This document shows positions 48,701 to 58,199 of a DNA stretch of 64,000 bases, piece after piece. Both the position numbers and the translations under genes were made by a program. The stretch is from positions 62,001-126,000 of the forward strand of contig NZ_BAIV01000001.1 of NCBI RefSeq assembly GCF_000517545.1, in the 5' to 3' direction. The stretch is from Bacteroides reticulotermitis JCM 10512 (GTDB lineage: Bacteria; Bacteroidota; Bacteroidia; Bacteroidales; Bacteroidaceae). The notes below the pieces were generated by a model. That model ran no database searches. It was not told where the DNA came from and worked only from the letters and a program-made list of their open reading frames with translations. How positions within the stretch are numbered: the first letter of the stretch is position 1; each line of letters starts with the position of its first letter.

Positions 48701-48961
48701 CGTTGGATTGAAGATGGAAGTTACCTGCGTATTCAGAACATTTCCTTAGGTTATAACTTCCCTAAAAAATGGATAAACAAGATTGGAATGACTAATTGCA
48801 AGCTTTATTTCAATGTGCAAAATGTATATACGTTTACCGGTTATTCGGGTCTCGATCCGGAAATCGGCTCGTATAACCAGCAGGCCGGATTGTCTAATGT
48901 GGATATGGGACGTTATCCTTCGCCGCGTATATATACTTTGGGTGCTAATATTACATTCTAA
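45776..48961 (+). CDS. SusC-type TonB-dependent transporter of the mannan locus
   Basis: Intact outer-membrane importer of 1061 residues: signal peptide (NIMLFLMALLMSSHVLAQ), carboxypeptidase-like domain (VTGVITDSNDGSPLIGASVL), TonB-box region DEVVVVGYGTMKKSDLTGSV, plug with PLYIIDGIPMSGEG and ATAIYGAAGANGVVIITTK, and a barrel ending SPRIYTLGANITF. It imports manno-oligosaccharides made at the surface by the GH5 or GH26 enzymes, together with the SusD-like protein coded 19 bases downstream. Substrate is inferred from the locus. Confidence 0.92.
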   Translation: MKNIMLFLMALLMSSHVLAQQTAVTGVITDSNDGSPLIGASVLVKGTKTGTITDFNGRFTLNMPSEKRVLIVSSVGYKAQEITLQAGQRTLQVVMKEDTEVLDEVVVVGYGTMKKSDLTGSVANLSGDKLRESIVTNVDQMLQGRVAGVQVAANSGAPGAANSIRIRGASSINNTNEPLYIIDGIPMSGEGTTASGFDWSGGSNGQKLVNPLASIAPSDIVSMDVLKDASATAIYGAAGANGVVIITTKRGTKGRTNISYDGYAALQQRTGKLDMMNLREFGTYQKQLNEEGSLYNVDVAYLDPSLLGKGTDWQDAVTGDAWMHSHNLSVTGGTDKTQYAFSMGYMGQDGILLASDFGRYTGRMNIDSEFNKYVKVGASLSYSRTNESIINNDGINGVVMQAALMSPSVPVYDFDGNYAGPETVNGSSIYNPVALTKDQENKLLRERIMGNIYGQITFNKYVNFRTEFGIDGSNNVNKGFKPSYEYGKLQNTDIMIMQREEHSLYWIWKNFATYNQSFGKHTVNFMAGTETSKSSWEGTTLQKNQLSSNDIHVIGPDGVFTSNTGWKDGATMVSVFGRANYNYGDRYLLTATLRADGSSKFGANKRWGYFPSFAAAWRVTGEQFMENTKEWLSNLKLRLGYGQVGNANIGTYRFGSTMMAFPSSFGTAYRMASNANPDLKWEASEQYNLGIDLGLFDGRVDLTVDAYYKTTKDLLLQPSVSPVLGGSEYKDIQTPYMNIGKVENKGIDIALNTRNIVTKNFAWNSNLTFSLNRNKVKALDDLGTTIYGKLDWYAGFQTVSMITVGQPIGVFYGYMTEGLFENAEDLRTHALPKGVGVHRTTGAWVGDIKFKDISGPNGVPDGIISEYDQTIIGDPNPDFTFGFTNTFTYKDWELGIGLTGSVGGDILNYVRVKTEGLMSQWDNQAVTVLNRARLGYHNGVNTDVTNSDNAYILNPGASIPRWSGNDINGNNRMSDRWIEDGSYLRIQNISLGYNFPKKWINKIGMTNCKLYFNVQNVYTFTGYSGLDPEIGSYNQQAGLSNVDMGRYPSPRIYTLGANITF

Positions 48962-48980
48962 CTTTAAAGGAACATAGGAT

Positions 48981-50666
48981 ATGAAAAATATATTTAAAAC
49001 AATCTGTCTTTCGTCTGTATTACTGGCTTCGGCATCTTGTTCGGATTTCCTGACTATTGTGCCTGAAGACGAGCAGGTTATGGAGACTTATTATACCTCG
49101 GAAGAAGCGGTTAATGCTAACACGGCTTCTCTTTATACGGCTTATGTTTGGCAAGACTTTGGCATGAACTTTATGTGGATGTCGGGTGATGAGCTGTCAG
49201 GCGATCTTTATTATACGTACGACCAGGAAGGCCAATTCTACTACATGACTTTCCAGAATGGTAACACCTTCCTGACACAAGGATGGAATGGACTTTATCG
49301 GGTCATTTCTTATTGCAACAACATTATTAATGGTATGCCTGCCGCTGCACGTGCGAATGGAGTTTCCGAAAGCGTCATTACGCGTGCGCTTGCTGAGTCA
49401 CGTTGCATCCGGGGGATAGCGTATTACTTCCTAACAGAATACTGGAAGGATGTACCTATTATTACGAATAACAATGTTACGGGCGACCAGATTATTTGCA
49501 ATACACAAGCTAGTGTTTACGAATTTATCCGGCAGGATCTGGAATTTGCGAAAGAAATATTGCCGCTATCACCATTCCAGAATGGACGTTGCACCAAATG
49601 GACGGCTATCGGTATGCTATCTAAACTGCATTTGACTATGGCTTCTCATCTATCGGATGCTGCTTCTGCCGACAATTTCGCCAAAGCAAAGTCTTACGCA
49701 GCTGATTTGATTGGAAACAGCGGACTGAAGATTTATCAGGATCTTGCTACTATGTTTTACCCGGTGAGTAACAACAACTCTGAGTCCTTGTTTGCTCTTC
49801 AATGCACAAATGACGGATACGCTTATGGTAACGGCCGCAATGTTTCTCTCTCGCGTAATGCTTTAATTACCTTGGGAAGCTCGTGGGGAGCAGGTAAAGG
49901 GCCGACGCTGAGCCTACAAGAAGCGTTTGAGAAAAATGACCTTCGCCGCTATTACACGTATATGCGCAACGGTGATAAGTATACTAATTTAGGTGGTGGC
50001 GGTTACTCTTACTTGAACTTCTCGGAAGATGAAAGTACGGAAGCTTCCAATGAAATGCTAGCTCATGTACGCAAGTACATCATCGGAGCGAATAGCGATT
50101 GCGGGGGAGTGGCCGGTGTTTCAAATCAGGATGCGGGGAATAACCTTTATATGCTGCGTTTGTCGGATGTATACTTATGTTATGTCGAAGCTTGTATCGG
50201 AGCGGGATCATCTACCAATGACGCATTGGCACTGAAAGTGTTTAAAGAGATACGCACGCGTGCCGGACTTTCATGGGATAAAACAGCAATCACATACGAT
50301 GAGTTGATCAAAGAACGTCGTGTCGAGTTTGCGCTCGAAAGCATCAACTACTTCGACATCAAACGTATGAGCTATCGCGATATGAATAAGGCGCTTAGCT
50401 ATCTGAATGGTATGGAACGTCAACGCCAGTACTTTTCGAATGGTAGCTTCTCTTGGGAAGAACGGAATGCCGAGGGTGCCTATCATGGCGGATTTACTTC
50501 ACTGGCTCCGAGTGATGATCCTAAAGGAAAAGGCTCTATATTTTATATAAATAAAGATGCTGCTAAGATTGTGATTACTGCCAGCAATTTGACTTTACCT
50601 ATTCCGGCAGAAACCATAACGAAAACACCATCTATTCTGCGAGATCCTGTAGATTATCAGTTTTAA
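48981..50666 (+). CDS. SusD-type glycan-binding lipoprotein of the mannan locus
   Basis: Intact surface lipoprotein of 561 residues, signal MKNIFKTICLSSVLLASASC with Cys20. SusD landmarks are SRCIRGIAYYFLTEYWKDVP, LRLSDVYLCYVEACIGAG, VFKEIRTRAGLSW, LIKERRVEFALESINYFDIK and LPIPAETITKTP. It forms the lid of the SusC transporter. It is one of four tightly linked transport and binding genes. Confidence 0.92.
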   Translation: MKNIFKTICLSSVLLASASCSDFLTIVPEDEQVMETYYTSEEAVNANTASLYTAYVWQDFGMNFMWMSGDELSGDLYYTYDQEGQFYYMTFQNGNTFLTQGWNGLYRVISYCNNIINGMPAAARANGVSESVITRALAESRCIRGIAYYFLTEYWKDVPIITNNNVTGDQIICNTQASVYEFIRQDLEFAKEILPLSPFQNGRCTKWTAIGMLSKLHLTMASHLSDAASADNFAKAKSYAADLIGNSGLKIYQDLATMFYPVSNNNSESLFALQCTNDGYAYGNGRNVSLSRNALITLGSSWGAGKGPTLSLQEAFEKNDLRRYYTYMRNGDKYTNLGGGGYSYLNFSEDESTEASNEMLAHVRKYIIGANSDCGGVAGVSNQDAGNNLYMLRLSDVYLCYVEACIGAGSSTNDALALKVFKEIRTRAGLSWDKTAITYDELIKERRVEFALESINYFDIKRMSYRDMNKALSYLNGMERQRQYFSNGSFSWEERNAEGAYHGGFTSLAPSDDPKGKGSIFYINKDAAKIVITASNLTLPIPAETITKTPSILRDPVDYQF

Positions 50667-50685
50667 CCTCTAAGTTTAATCGAAT

Positions 50686-51951
50686 ATGAATAAATATATA
50701 TTTAAGATAGCTCTTATGGCGCTGAGTTTAGTCGCTTTCAGTGCCTGTTCCGACGACGATGATCAAGGTGGAGCCAGTGGCGGAACACCGATTGTACGTT
50801 ATATCCGTCCTTGTGATGCGACAGTTGCCGATTCTTTGCTTTCGAGCGCCTATTTGGGCGAGCGGATTGCGATTATTGGTGAGAACTTGGGAGGTGTAAA
50901 TGCAATCTACTTCAACGATCAAAAGGCGAAGCTTAATCCGAACTTTGTAACCGGAAACGCCATCATCGTTACCATCCCTTCGGTAATTCCCGGCGAAAAG
51001 CAAGATTTGATAAAGCTCTATACCGGTAAAGATTCTTGTTACTATGAGTTTGAAACTAAGGTTCCTGTACCTAACGTGAAGTCAATGACCTGCGAATATG
51101 TGCCCGATGGTGGCATAGCTTATATTCAAGGTTTGTATTTTGTGAATGAAGAGGCCAGTCCTTTGAAGGTACAGTTTAGCGGAAATGTAGTAGGAGAAGT
51201 TGTCAGTGCCGATGTAAACAACATTGCGGTTCGGGTACCTGAGGGAGCACAGAATGGCCCTATCCGAGTAACTTCTGTATATGGCACAGGCGAAAGTGCG
51301 CTTAACTTCCGTGATTCTCGTAACATTATTCTTGATTTTGACACACGGTATCCCGATGGAGACTTCAAGCATGGCTGGCATGGGGGAACCGGTTACGGAA
51401 CAGAAGGAGGCCTTAATGGACAGTACTTAATTATGTCTGGTGATGTAAAAATAGATGCGGAAGGCAATGTGTCCACAGAGGATGCTAAATTCTGTTTCGA
51501 TCGTTGGGCTTACCACGAAGACGCAGCCGACTTTTTTGATGCCGGTAAATTGGAAGAATATGTTTTGAAGTTTGAGGTTAGTGTAACGCAGCCATGGTCG
51601 GCGGCACCTTTGCAGGTAATCTTCTCAGGTGGAAAAGATGCATGGATGAACTGGCAGGAAACTTCTAACGGCGGTAATCCGAATGAAGGTTTTAAATGGG
51701 CTACAGATTATCCGCGTGCTTTGTGGATGCCTTGGAAGGCAACCGGTTCCTATACAACGAATGGTTGGATCACAGTCACGATTCCGATGACTGACTTTAA
51801 ATACAATGATACGGGAGCCGATATCGGTGCGAATGCTGCCGGACATTATGCGGGTATAACCTTATTTGTCGGTAAGAGTGGCGGAGCGACCGGAACTGCT
51901 TGTACACCTACATTCCATATTGATAATGTGCGTGTGGTTAAAGCTCAATAA
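50686..51951 (+). CDS. Surface glycan-binding lipoprotein (SGBP-B type, IPT/TIG domains)
   Basis: Lipoprotein of 421 residues, signal MNKYIFKIALMALSLVAFSA then Cys21 followed by SDDDD, the acidic start that sends lipoproteins to the surface in Bacteroides. Two IPT/TIG-like domains come first (LGERIAIIGENLGGVNAIYF; GGIAYIQGLYFVNEEA), then a C-terminal binding domain of about 210 residues (NIILDFDTRYPDGDFKHGWH; GKDAWMNWQETSNGG; FHIDNVRVVKA) like the xyloglucan-binding-type domain of SGBP-B proteins. Its place after SusD fits the SusE role. Mannan binding is inferred from context. Confidence 0.8.
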   Translation: MNKYIFKIALMALSLVAFSACSDDDDQGGASGGTPIVRYIRPCDATVADSLLSSAYLGERIAIIGENLGGVNAIYFNDQKAKLNPNFVTGNAIIVTIPSVIPGEKQDLIKLYTGKDSCYYEFETKVPVPNVKSMTCEYVPDGGIAYIQGLYFVNEEASPLKVQFSGNVVGEVVSADVNNIAVRVPEGAQNGPIRVTSVYGTGESALNFRDSRNIILDFDTRYPDGDFKHGWHGGTGYGTEGGLNGQYLIMSGDVKIDAEGNVSTEDAKFCFDRWAYHEDAADFFDAGKLEEYVLKFEVSVTQPWSAAPLQVIFSGGKDAWMNWQETSNGGNPNEGFKWATDYPRALWMPWKATGSYTTNGWITVTIPMTDFKYNDTGADIGANAAGHYAGITLFVGKSGGATGTACTPTFHIDNVRVVKAQ

Positions 51952-51967
51952 TAAATCTAATCAAAAC

Positions 51968-54248
51968 ATGAAAGATATGAAATTCAATAGAATATTAAAT
52001 CAAATAATATTGGTGGCGCTTGCAGTTCTTTCGGTGACATTCACAGCATGCGACAACGATGACGATGATAACTCCGGCAGCATGATGTTGGAGGCTTTCG
52101 GACCAAGTCCTGCTTTGCGTGGTAGCAAACTGACTTTTATCGGCCGGAATCTGGATCGTGTGACAAGCGTAACATTGCCGGCAAATATCGAAATAACCGA
52201 CATAGAGGTTATAGACAACCAACATATTAAAGTCGTTATTCCTCAAAACGCGGAAGTAGGCTATGTCAAACTGAGGTTTGCGAATGGATTGGAAGTCACA
52301 ACCAAGACTCTCCTTACGTATACGGAGCCTATATCTGTCTCGAAGATGGCACCTTCTCCCGTGAAAGCAGGAGAGAAGCTAACCATTGAGGGGGATTATC
52401 TCAATTTGATTGAACGCGTGATCTTTGCTGAGAATGTAGAAGTGGGTAGTGGTGACTTTGTCACTTGGGAACGTAAGAAGATTGTCGTTGAAGTTCCTCG
52501 TAAAGCTCAGACCGGTAAGATTATTCTGGCTAATAATGAGAAAATTCCATTGGAATTGGAATCGCCAACCGAACTTCAAATCGTGTTACCTTCTGTAGAG
52601 AAAACGCTTGATTTGACAAATAAGAAGCCGGGTGAGCTTGTTCAGATAACTGTTAAGGACATTGATCTGGTAGAATCTGTTTTATTACCGAATGGCACGC
52701 CGGTAGAGTTTACGAAAGAAGAGAATGTTTTGTCGTTTACTTTACCTGATGGAGTGACAGATGGTGTTATTGCAATGGTTGCTCCTTCGGGCGTGAAAGT
52801 GGCTATTGCCAATATCGGTATGGCTGTTCCAACAGAACTGGAGGCAGAACCCGTTACGGATCTTAGGGCAGGAGATGTGATTACCATCAAGGGCTTGAAT
52901 ATGAACCTGACTACGACAGTCACTTTCCCGGGAGTGGCAGCAGCTGTGAAGCCGCAATCGATAAGTGCGACTTCGATCAAAGTAGAAATGCCCGAAGCTG
53001 CTATCAGTGGTAACTTGATATTGCATACGGCAAGTGGCAATACGTCTGCTCCGATTGTTATTTCTACATTGAAACCAGAAGTGTTGGCTTATAATCCTTC
53101 TCCGGTTGCCGCAGGTAGTGAATTGGCATTGATAGGTAAACATCTCGATTTAGTAACTAATGTAACCTTCGGTGGTGGTAAGCAGGGAACGATCTTGTCT
53201 CAGGCAGCTGCCGAGTTAGCGGTGAAGGTTCCTGCCGATGCAGAAAGCGGAGAAGTAATTTTGAAGATGAAGAATGGGGAGACAGTTACTTGTGCTTCGT
53301 TAGACATTACCAAGCCTGTATTCTGCTATATCCCCGAATTACCAGGTGATGATGTAGACATAAAAGCGGGAGAGATCTTATCTGTAGCTGTGCAGAATGC
53401 TGATAAGCTGACAAACGTGCAAGTGAATGGCAGTAATACGCAGTATATCCTTCAAAAGTCTACTTTGTATATGCTGATCCCGAATAATGCGGGTGGGAAA
53501 ACCACTGTTACCTTGATCTCATCCAACGGATCAATTGATTATATCATAGACGTGATTGGTTCAGGTACAATTGAAACTATTATTATGGATCAGGTTCGTG
53601 ACTTGGGTAGTTGGGCTGGTGAAGCTGCTGGTGGTGCTTTCCGTCTGTATAAAGAAGCATTCAACGATGTCAAAGCCGGTTCTATTCTGAAATTCTACTT
53701 TGCGGTAACAGGTAGCGGACAACTCCAAATTAATGACGCCAATTGGGGGCAATGGGGGCAAATGCTTGAGTTTAACGATCTTGCTCAAACCTCGTATGAA
53801 ATGGAATTGACGCAAGCTTTCCTGACTCGGATTCTCACGACAAATGACGGATGGTCAACTACGGCTACGGTGATTCAAGGCCAACATCTGATTATATCGA
53901 AAGTCTCCATTATCACGAAGGGCGGAACGGCTGCACAACCCATCTGGACAGGCAACCAGGTTATGCCGGACAACTGGAGCGGGCAGTCTGCAACTTACGG
54001 ACGTCAGTTTGTTTGCTAAGGCTAAAGTGGGTCAAAAGATAGTCGTAAAGACTGCGGATGTCTTGGCGGGAGCACAAGGTTCGTTTAAAGGCGGCAACTG
54101 GGTTGCCATAGCCGATGGAACTGAATATTTTGATATTACCGGTGATTTTGAACTGACTATTACCGCAGATATTCTCTCTAAACTGTTGGCCGGTGGTATG
54201 ATCATATCCGGTAAGAACTACACGGCAGTTTCTGTATCGATCAAATAA
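51968..54248 (+). CDS. Long multi-TIG surface glycan-binding lipoprotein (one frameshift)
   Basis: Lipoprotein of 759 residues when the GGG at 53981-53983 is read as GG, which joins DNWSGS to LQLTDVSLFAKAKVGQKIVV. The start at 51968 gives MKDMKFNRILNQIILVALAV and the lipobox TFTAC (Cys28), followed by DNDDDD. I count six IPT/TIG-like repeats in a row (for example LRGSKLTFIGRNLDRVTSVT, KAGEKLTIEGDYLNLIERVI, AGSELALIGKHLDLVTNVTF), then two carbohydrate-binding-like modules that resemble each other (LIISKVSII and MIISGKNYTAVSVSI close them). The repeats would hold the binding modules well away from the membrane. It takes the SusF position. Confidence 0.75.
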
Positions 54249-54260
54249 TAATTGAATAGT

Positions 54261-55652
54261 ATGAAAAAAGGAATATATAGTATTATGTTTTCTGTCATCA
54301 GCTTGGTGCTGATGACAGCATGTACCGACATTGATGATCCGGTAATTGGAACTTTGCAACCGGCTGAAATGGTGAGCAGCACTCCAGCTAATGGTGCGAC
54401 CGGCATTCCGGATGAAGATATAACCCTTGTGTTGACTTATAACCAGAATGTGTTCTCTCCATCTACCGGGCATGAACTGATAACATTGAGTGGAGGCGCT
54501 AAGATTACCAGTATCTCGGCTTCTCTAACGAATGTAACTATTAAAGCTACCGGACTTGAAAAAGGAAAAACTTATCAGTTGACAGTGGGCGAAGGCGCGA
54601 TAGTAGGTCCTACTAAAGTGGGTGCATTGGAAGCTAAAGTGAGCTTTAGCACAGTAGCCAATAAACCGATACAGACTAAGTTGGTCACACCGGATGCCTT
54701 ACCTGCTGCGCAGAAAGTATATGATTATTTACTCGCTAATTATGGAAAAAAGACGCTATCTGGCGCTATGGCGAAAGTTAGTTGGAATATCGATGAAGCC
54801 GAACGTGTGCATACACTTACAGGCAAATATCCGGCGATTACTTTTTTCGATTACATCCATTTATATGCATCACCTGCCAATTGGATCGACTATAGTGATA
54901 CGCAGGTAGTAGAAGACTGGTGGAATAATAACGGTTTGGTAGGAGCTTCCTGGCATTGGAACGTACCTAAGAGTGAGAATGCTGCTGCCAATGAAGTGAC
55001 TTACGATCCTACTCAAACTACATTTACCGTAACGAAAGCCTTGGCCGACGGTACTTGGGAAAATGGGGTTCTGAAAGCTGACTTGCAGAAGATGGCGGGT
55101 TATCTCAAACTGTTGCAAGATAAAGGTATTCCTGTAATATGGCGTCCTTTGCACGAAGCGGCCGGAAATATTTATGAGTTCGAAGGCGGTAAGGCCTGGT
55201 TCTGGTGGGGTAATGATGGTGCGGATGCTTTCAAGAAACTCTGGGTATATATGTTCGATTACTTTAAAAATGAAGGTGTAAAGAATCTGATCTGGGTATG
55301 GACCAGTCAGGTGAAAGATGGCGAATTCTATCCGGGTGACGGATATGTAGATATGATTGCACGTGATTTATACGGCAAGACAGCGGCTCAGGCACAAGAG
55401 GAGTACGCTGCACTGAAGAAAAGTTATGCGCAGAAGATGATTACGCTCGGAGAGTGTGGGGCTAACGTTGACGGCGGTAAAGCCTTGGATAAACTGTCTG
55501 CAATCTGGAGTGCAGGTGCAACCTGGTCCTTCTTTATGCCGTGGTATGACAATGATGGAGCAACGATGCTTCATGCTGACAATGCTTGGTGGCAAGATGC
55601 TATGGGACAAACTTATGTGATAACTCGTAGCGATTTACCTTCAATGAAATAA
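54261..55652 (+). CDS. GH26 endo-beta-mannanase with N-terminal Big_5-like domain
   Basis: Lipoprotein of 463 residues; ATG 54261 gives MKKGIYSIMFSVISLVLMTA and Cys21, and an earlier TTG is not needed. Residues 35-130 form a Big_5-type Ig-like domain (SSTPANGATGIPDEDITLVL; ISASLTNVTIKATGLEKGKT). The GH26 barrel follows with the acid/base Glu299 in IWRPLHEAAG and the nucleophile Glu398 in ITLGECGA, and WFWWGNDG near the active site. It cuts beta-mannan, probably at the surface given the acidic start after the lipid cysteine (TDIDD). It starts 12 bases after the TIG protein. Confidence 0.9.
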   Translation: MKKGIYSIMFSVISLVLMTACTDIDDPVIGTLQPAEMVSSTPANGATGIPDEDITLVLTYNQNVFSPSTGHELITLSGGAKITSISASLTNVTIKATGLEKGKTYQLTVGEGAIVGPTKVGALEAKVSFSTVANKPIQTKLVTPDALPAAQKVYDYLLANYGKKTLSGAMAKVSWNIDEAERVHTLTGKYPAITFFDYIHLYASPANWIDYSDTQVVEDWWNNNGLVGASWHWNVPKSENAAANEVTYDPTQTTFTVTKALADGTWENGVLKADLQKMAGYLKLLQDKGIPVIWRPLHEAAGNIYEFEGGKAWFWWGNDGADAFKKLWVYMFDYFKNEGVKNLIWVWTSQVKDGEFYPGDGYVDMIARDLYGKTAAQAQEEYAALKKSYAQKMITLGECGANVDGGKALDKLSAIWSAGATWSFFMPWYDNDGATMLHADNAWWQDAMGQTYVITRSDLPSMK

Positions 55653-55859
55653 GAATAAAGGGGGAGGAGTGAGTTCTCCTCTCCTTTATGACCTGCTTTA
55701 TGAACAAGGGAATAAAGGGATAAGAAACTATAAGAGTCAGTCGATCTTTTTTTGAATGGCATTTTATAGTATAGGGCTACTTTACTCTCTGTTCTTGGAA
55801 GTTTAACTCCGAATGATCGCAATGTTGACTTTGGCAATAAATATAAATAATATACAATC
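55653..55859. other. Gap between the two GH26 genes; weak hairpin
   Basis: About 200 bases. GGGGAGGAG at 55660-55670 can fold with CTCCTCTCC at 55676-55685, but no T-run follows, so it is a weak attenuator at best. No promoter box is convincing. A separate control of the downstream intracellular genes is possible but not shown. Confidence 0.35.
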
Positions 55860-56957
55860 ATGAATAGATTGAATTTGTTAATTGGAACGTTTGTCTTGGT
55901 AGCAGGGCTTGTTTCCTGTAGCACAAATATGACAAAGATAGAACGTACACCAAATACAGAAGAACTGTTGTTGAAAATGAAAAAGATGCCTGAAAAAGGT
56001 ATCATGTTTGGCCATCACGATGATCCCGTATATGGTATCGGGTGGGATGGTGATTTGAATCGAAGTGATGTAAAGAGCGTTTGCGGAGATTATCCGGCTG
56101 TAATGGCTTTCGATTTAGGACATATTGAATTAGGCAAATCAACGAACTTGGATAATGTCTCTTTCGATCGAATAAAGAATGAAATTCTGGCTCAGCATCA
56201 GCGGGGTGGAATAATTTCCTTGAGTTGGCATCTAAATAGCCCTGTCACCGGAAAAGACTCTTGGGACGTAAGCGATACGACTGTGGTTGCTTCTGTACTA
56301 TCCGGTGGGGTTAACCATGAGAAGTTTCTGGGTTGGCTGGATAAAGTTGCCGATTTTATGAACTCGCTTGTGATGCCTGACGGAGCCAAGGTGCCGATTC
56401 TTTTCCGTCCTTGGCATGAGCATACGGGAAGTTGGTTTTGGTGGGGCAAAAACCTTTGTACTACACAACAATATAAAGATTTATGGCGTTTGACTCACAA
56501 CCGCTTGCAAGAAAAAGGAGTTCGAAACGTACTTTATGCCTATTCAACCGGATCGGAACCGAAAGACACAGCCGAGTATTTGGAACGCTATCCGGGGGAT
56601 GACGTGATCGACCTATTGGGTTTTGATACGTATCAAATGGATAGACAACAGTATATTGAAAATATGGAGCGTTCGTTGACGATTCTCACCGCAGTCGGAA
56701 AAGCACATGACAAGCCTATCGCTGTAACCGAGACCGGATATGAAGCGATTCCTGATTCTACTTGGTGGACGGAAACATTGCTGCCTATCATTAGTAAATA
56801 TCCCATTAGTTATGTATTGGTATGGCGTAATGCTCGTGAAAAGGAGGGACATTACTATGCTCCTTATCCGGGGCAGGTCTCGGCTGGAGATTTTGTGAAA
56901 TTCTACCAGAGTCCGAAGACGTTGTTTCTTACTGATCTGAAGAACCTAAAGTTTTAA
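55860..56957 (+). CDS. manA: GH26 beta-mannanase, mannobiose-releasing type
   Basis: Lipoprotein of 365 residues (MNRLNLLIGTFVLVAGLVSC, Cys20). GH26 marks: MFGHHDDPVYGIGW at the start of the barrel, IISLSWHLNSPVTG, acid/base Glu187 in FRPWHEHTG, nucleophile Glu291 in VTETGYEA. It resembles the ManA-type enzyme that is coded with GH130 phosphorylase, transporter and epimerase in B. fragilis and releases mannobiose from manno-oligosaccharides. The same gene order (GH26, GH130, transporter, epimerase) is present here, which supports this role. Location is probably periplasmic. The symbol is used by analogy. Confidence 0.87.
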   Translation: MNRLNLLIGTFVLVAGLVSCSTNMTKIERTPNTEELLLKMKKMPEKGIMFGHHDDPVYGIGWDGDLNRSDVKSVCGDYPAVMAFDLGHIELGKSTNLDNVSFDRIKNEILAQHQRGGIISLSWHLNSPVTGKDSWDVSDTTVVASVLSGGVNHEKFLGWLDKVADFMNSLVMPDGAKVPILFRPWHEHTGSWFWWGKNLCTTQQYKDLWRLTHNRLQEKGVRNVLYAYSTGSEPKDTAEYLERYPGDDVIDLLGFDTYQMDRQQYIENMERSLTILTAVGKAHDKPIAVTETGYEAIPDSTWWTETLLPIISKYPISYVLVWRNAREKEGHYYAPYPGQVSAGDFVKFYQSPKTLFLTDLKNLKF

Positions 56958-56983
56958 ATAGAATAATATATCCATCAAGAAAC

Positions 56984-58159
56984 ATGAAGACATTTAAAGA
57001 TAAAATACAAGAATTGTTTGCAGAGCATGAGCAACTGATTACGCGTGTGAATAAACCGGCTGCCGGAGGAAATGGACTATTTACCCGTTACGAACATCCC
57101 ATTCTGACAGCGGCACATACCCCTGTGTTCTGGCGTTACGACTTGGACGAAGAAACGAATCCCTTTTTAATGGAACGCATTGGCATGAATGCTACCTTGA
57201 ATTCCGGTGCAATGAAATGGCATGGGAAATACCTATTGGTAGTACGTGTAGAGGGAGCGGATCGTAAATCCTTTTTTGCCGTAGCGGAGAGCCCGAACGG
57301 TATTGATAATTTCCGCTTTTGGGATTATCCGGTAACATTGCCCGAAGATGTTGTTCCGGCTACCAATGTGTATGATATGCGTCTGACTGCTCATGAAGAT
57401 GGTTGGATTTATGGAATATTCTGTGCGGAACGTCATGATGAGGCGGCTTCGGCAGGTGATCTCTCGTCGGCTACTGCGACGGCAGGAATCGCTCGTACCA
57501 GAGATTTGAAAAACTGGGAAAGGTTGCCTGACCTAAAGACTAAAAGCCAGCAACGCAACGTAGTGCTTCATTCGGAATTTGTCGATGGTAAATATGCTTT
57601 GTATACCCGCCCTCAGGATGGATTCATTGACGCCGGAAGTGGGGGTGGTATCGGATGGGCATTGGTTGAAGATATGACAAATGCCGAAGTCCGGGAAGAA
57701 AAGATTATCGATCAGCGCTATTACCATACGATTAAAGAAGTGAAAAACGGAGAAGGGCCTCATCCAATTAAGACATCCCAAGGGTGGTTGCACCTGGCGC
57801 ATGGCGTACGAGGTTGTGCGGCTGGGCTGCGTTATGTGCTATATATGTATATGACCTCGCTCGAAGATCCCACGAAACTGACCGCAACTCCCGCCGGCTT
57901 CTTTATGGCACCGGAGGGAGAGGAGCGTATAGGCGATGTTTCTAATGTATTGTTTACCAATGGGTGGATTGTCGATGAAGACGGTAAGGTCTTTATTTAT
58001 TATGCTTCTTCAGATACCCGTATGCATGTGGCTACTTCTACGGTCGATCAGTTGGTTGATTATTGTATGCATACGCCTGCGGACGGATTTACGTCTTCTG
58101 CTTCGGTAGAAACCTTGAAAAAACAGATAGAGAAAAACTTGCGACTCTTGAAGAAATAG
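56984..58159 (+). CDS. 4-O-beta-D-mannosyl-D-glucose phosphorylase (GH130_1)
   Basis: Cytoplasmic phosphorylase of 391 residues, no signal peptide. It splits mannosyl-glucose with phosphate into mannose 1-phosphate and glucose, saving one ATP. The GH130 propeller shows GNGLFTRYEHPILTAAHTPV, the catalytic Asp131 in NVYDMRLTAHEDG, and the subfamily-1 stretch RPQDGFIDAGSGGGIGWAL and HPIKTSQGWLHLAHGVRG. Length and motifs agree with the B. fragilis enzyme. It depends on the epimerase coded two genes later, which makes its substrate from mannobiose. Confidence 0.93.
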   Translation: MKTFKDKIQELFAEHEQLITRVNKPAAGGNGLFTRYEHPILTAAHTPVFWRYDLDEETNPFLMERIGMNATLNSGAMKWHGKYLLVVRVEGADRKSFFAVAESPNGIDNFRFWDYPVTLPEDVVPATNVYDMRLTAHEDGWIYGIFCAERHDEAASAGDLSSATATAGIARTRDLKNWERLPDLKTKSQQRNVVLHSEFVDGKYALYTRPQDGFIDAGSGGGIGWALVEDMTNAEVREEKIIDQRYYHTIKEVKNGEGPHPIKTSQGWLHLAHGVRGCAAGLRYVLYMYMTSLEDPTKLTATPAGFFMAPEGEERIGDVSNVLFTNGWIVDEDGKVFIYYASSDTRMHVATSTVDQLVDYCMHTPADGFTSSASVETLKKQIEKNLRLLKK

Positions 58160-58199
58160 CGTACGTTTAGCAAGACTTTCAGAAAATAAAATAGATGCT

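Noticed and set aside
55657..55690. Terminator after the first GH26 gene
   Set aside because: The stem is imperfect and no T-run follows, so I list it only as a weak hairpin.
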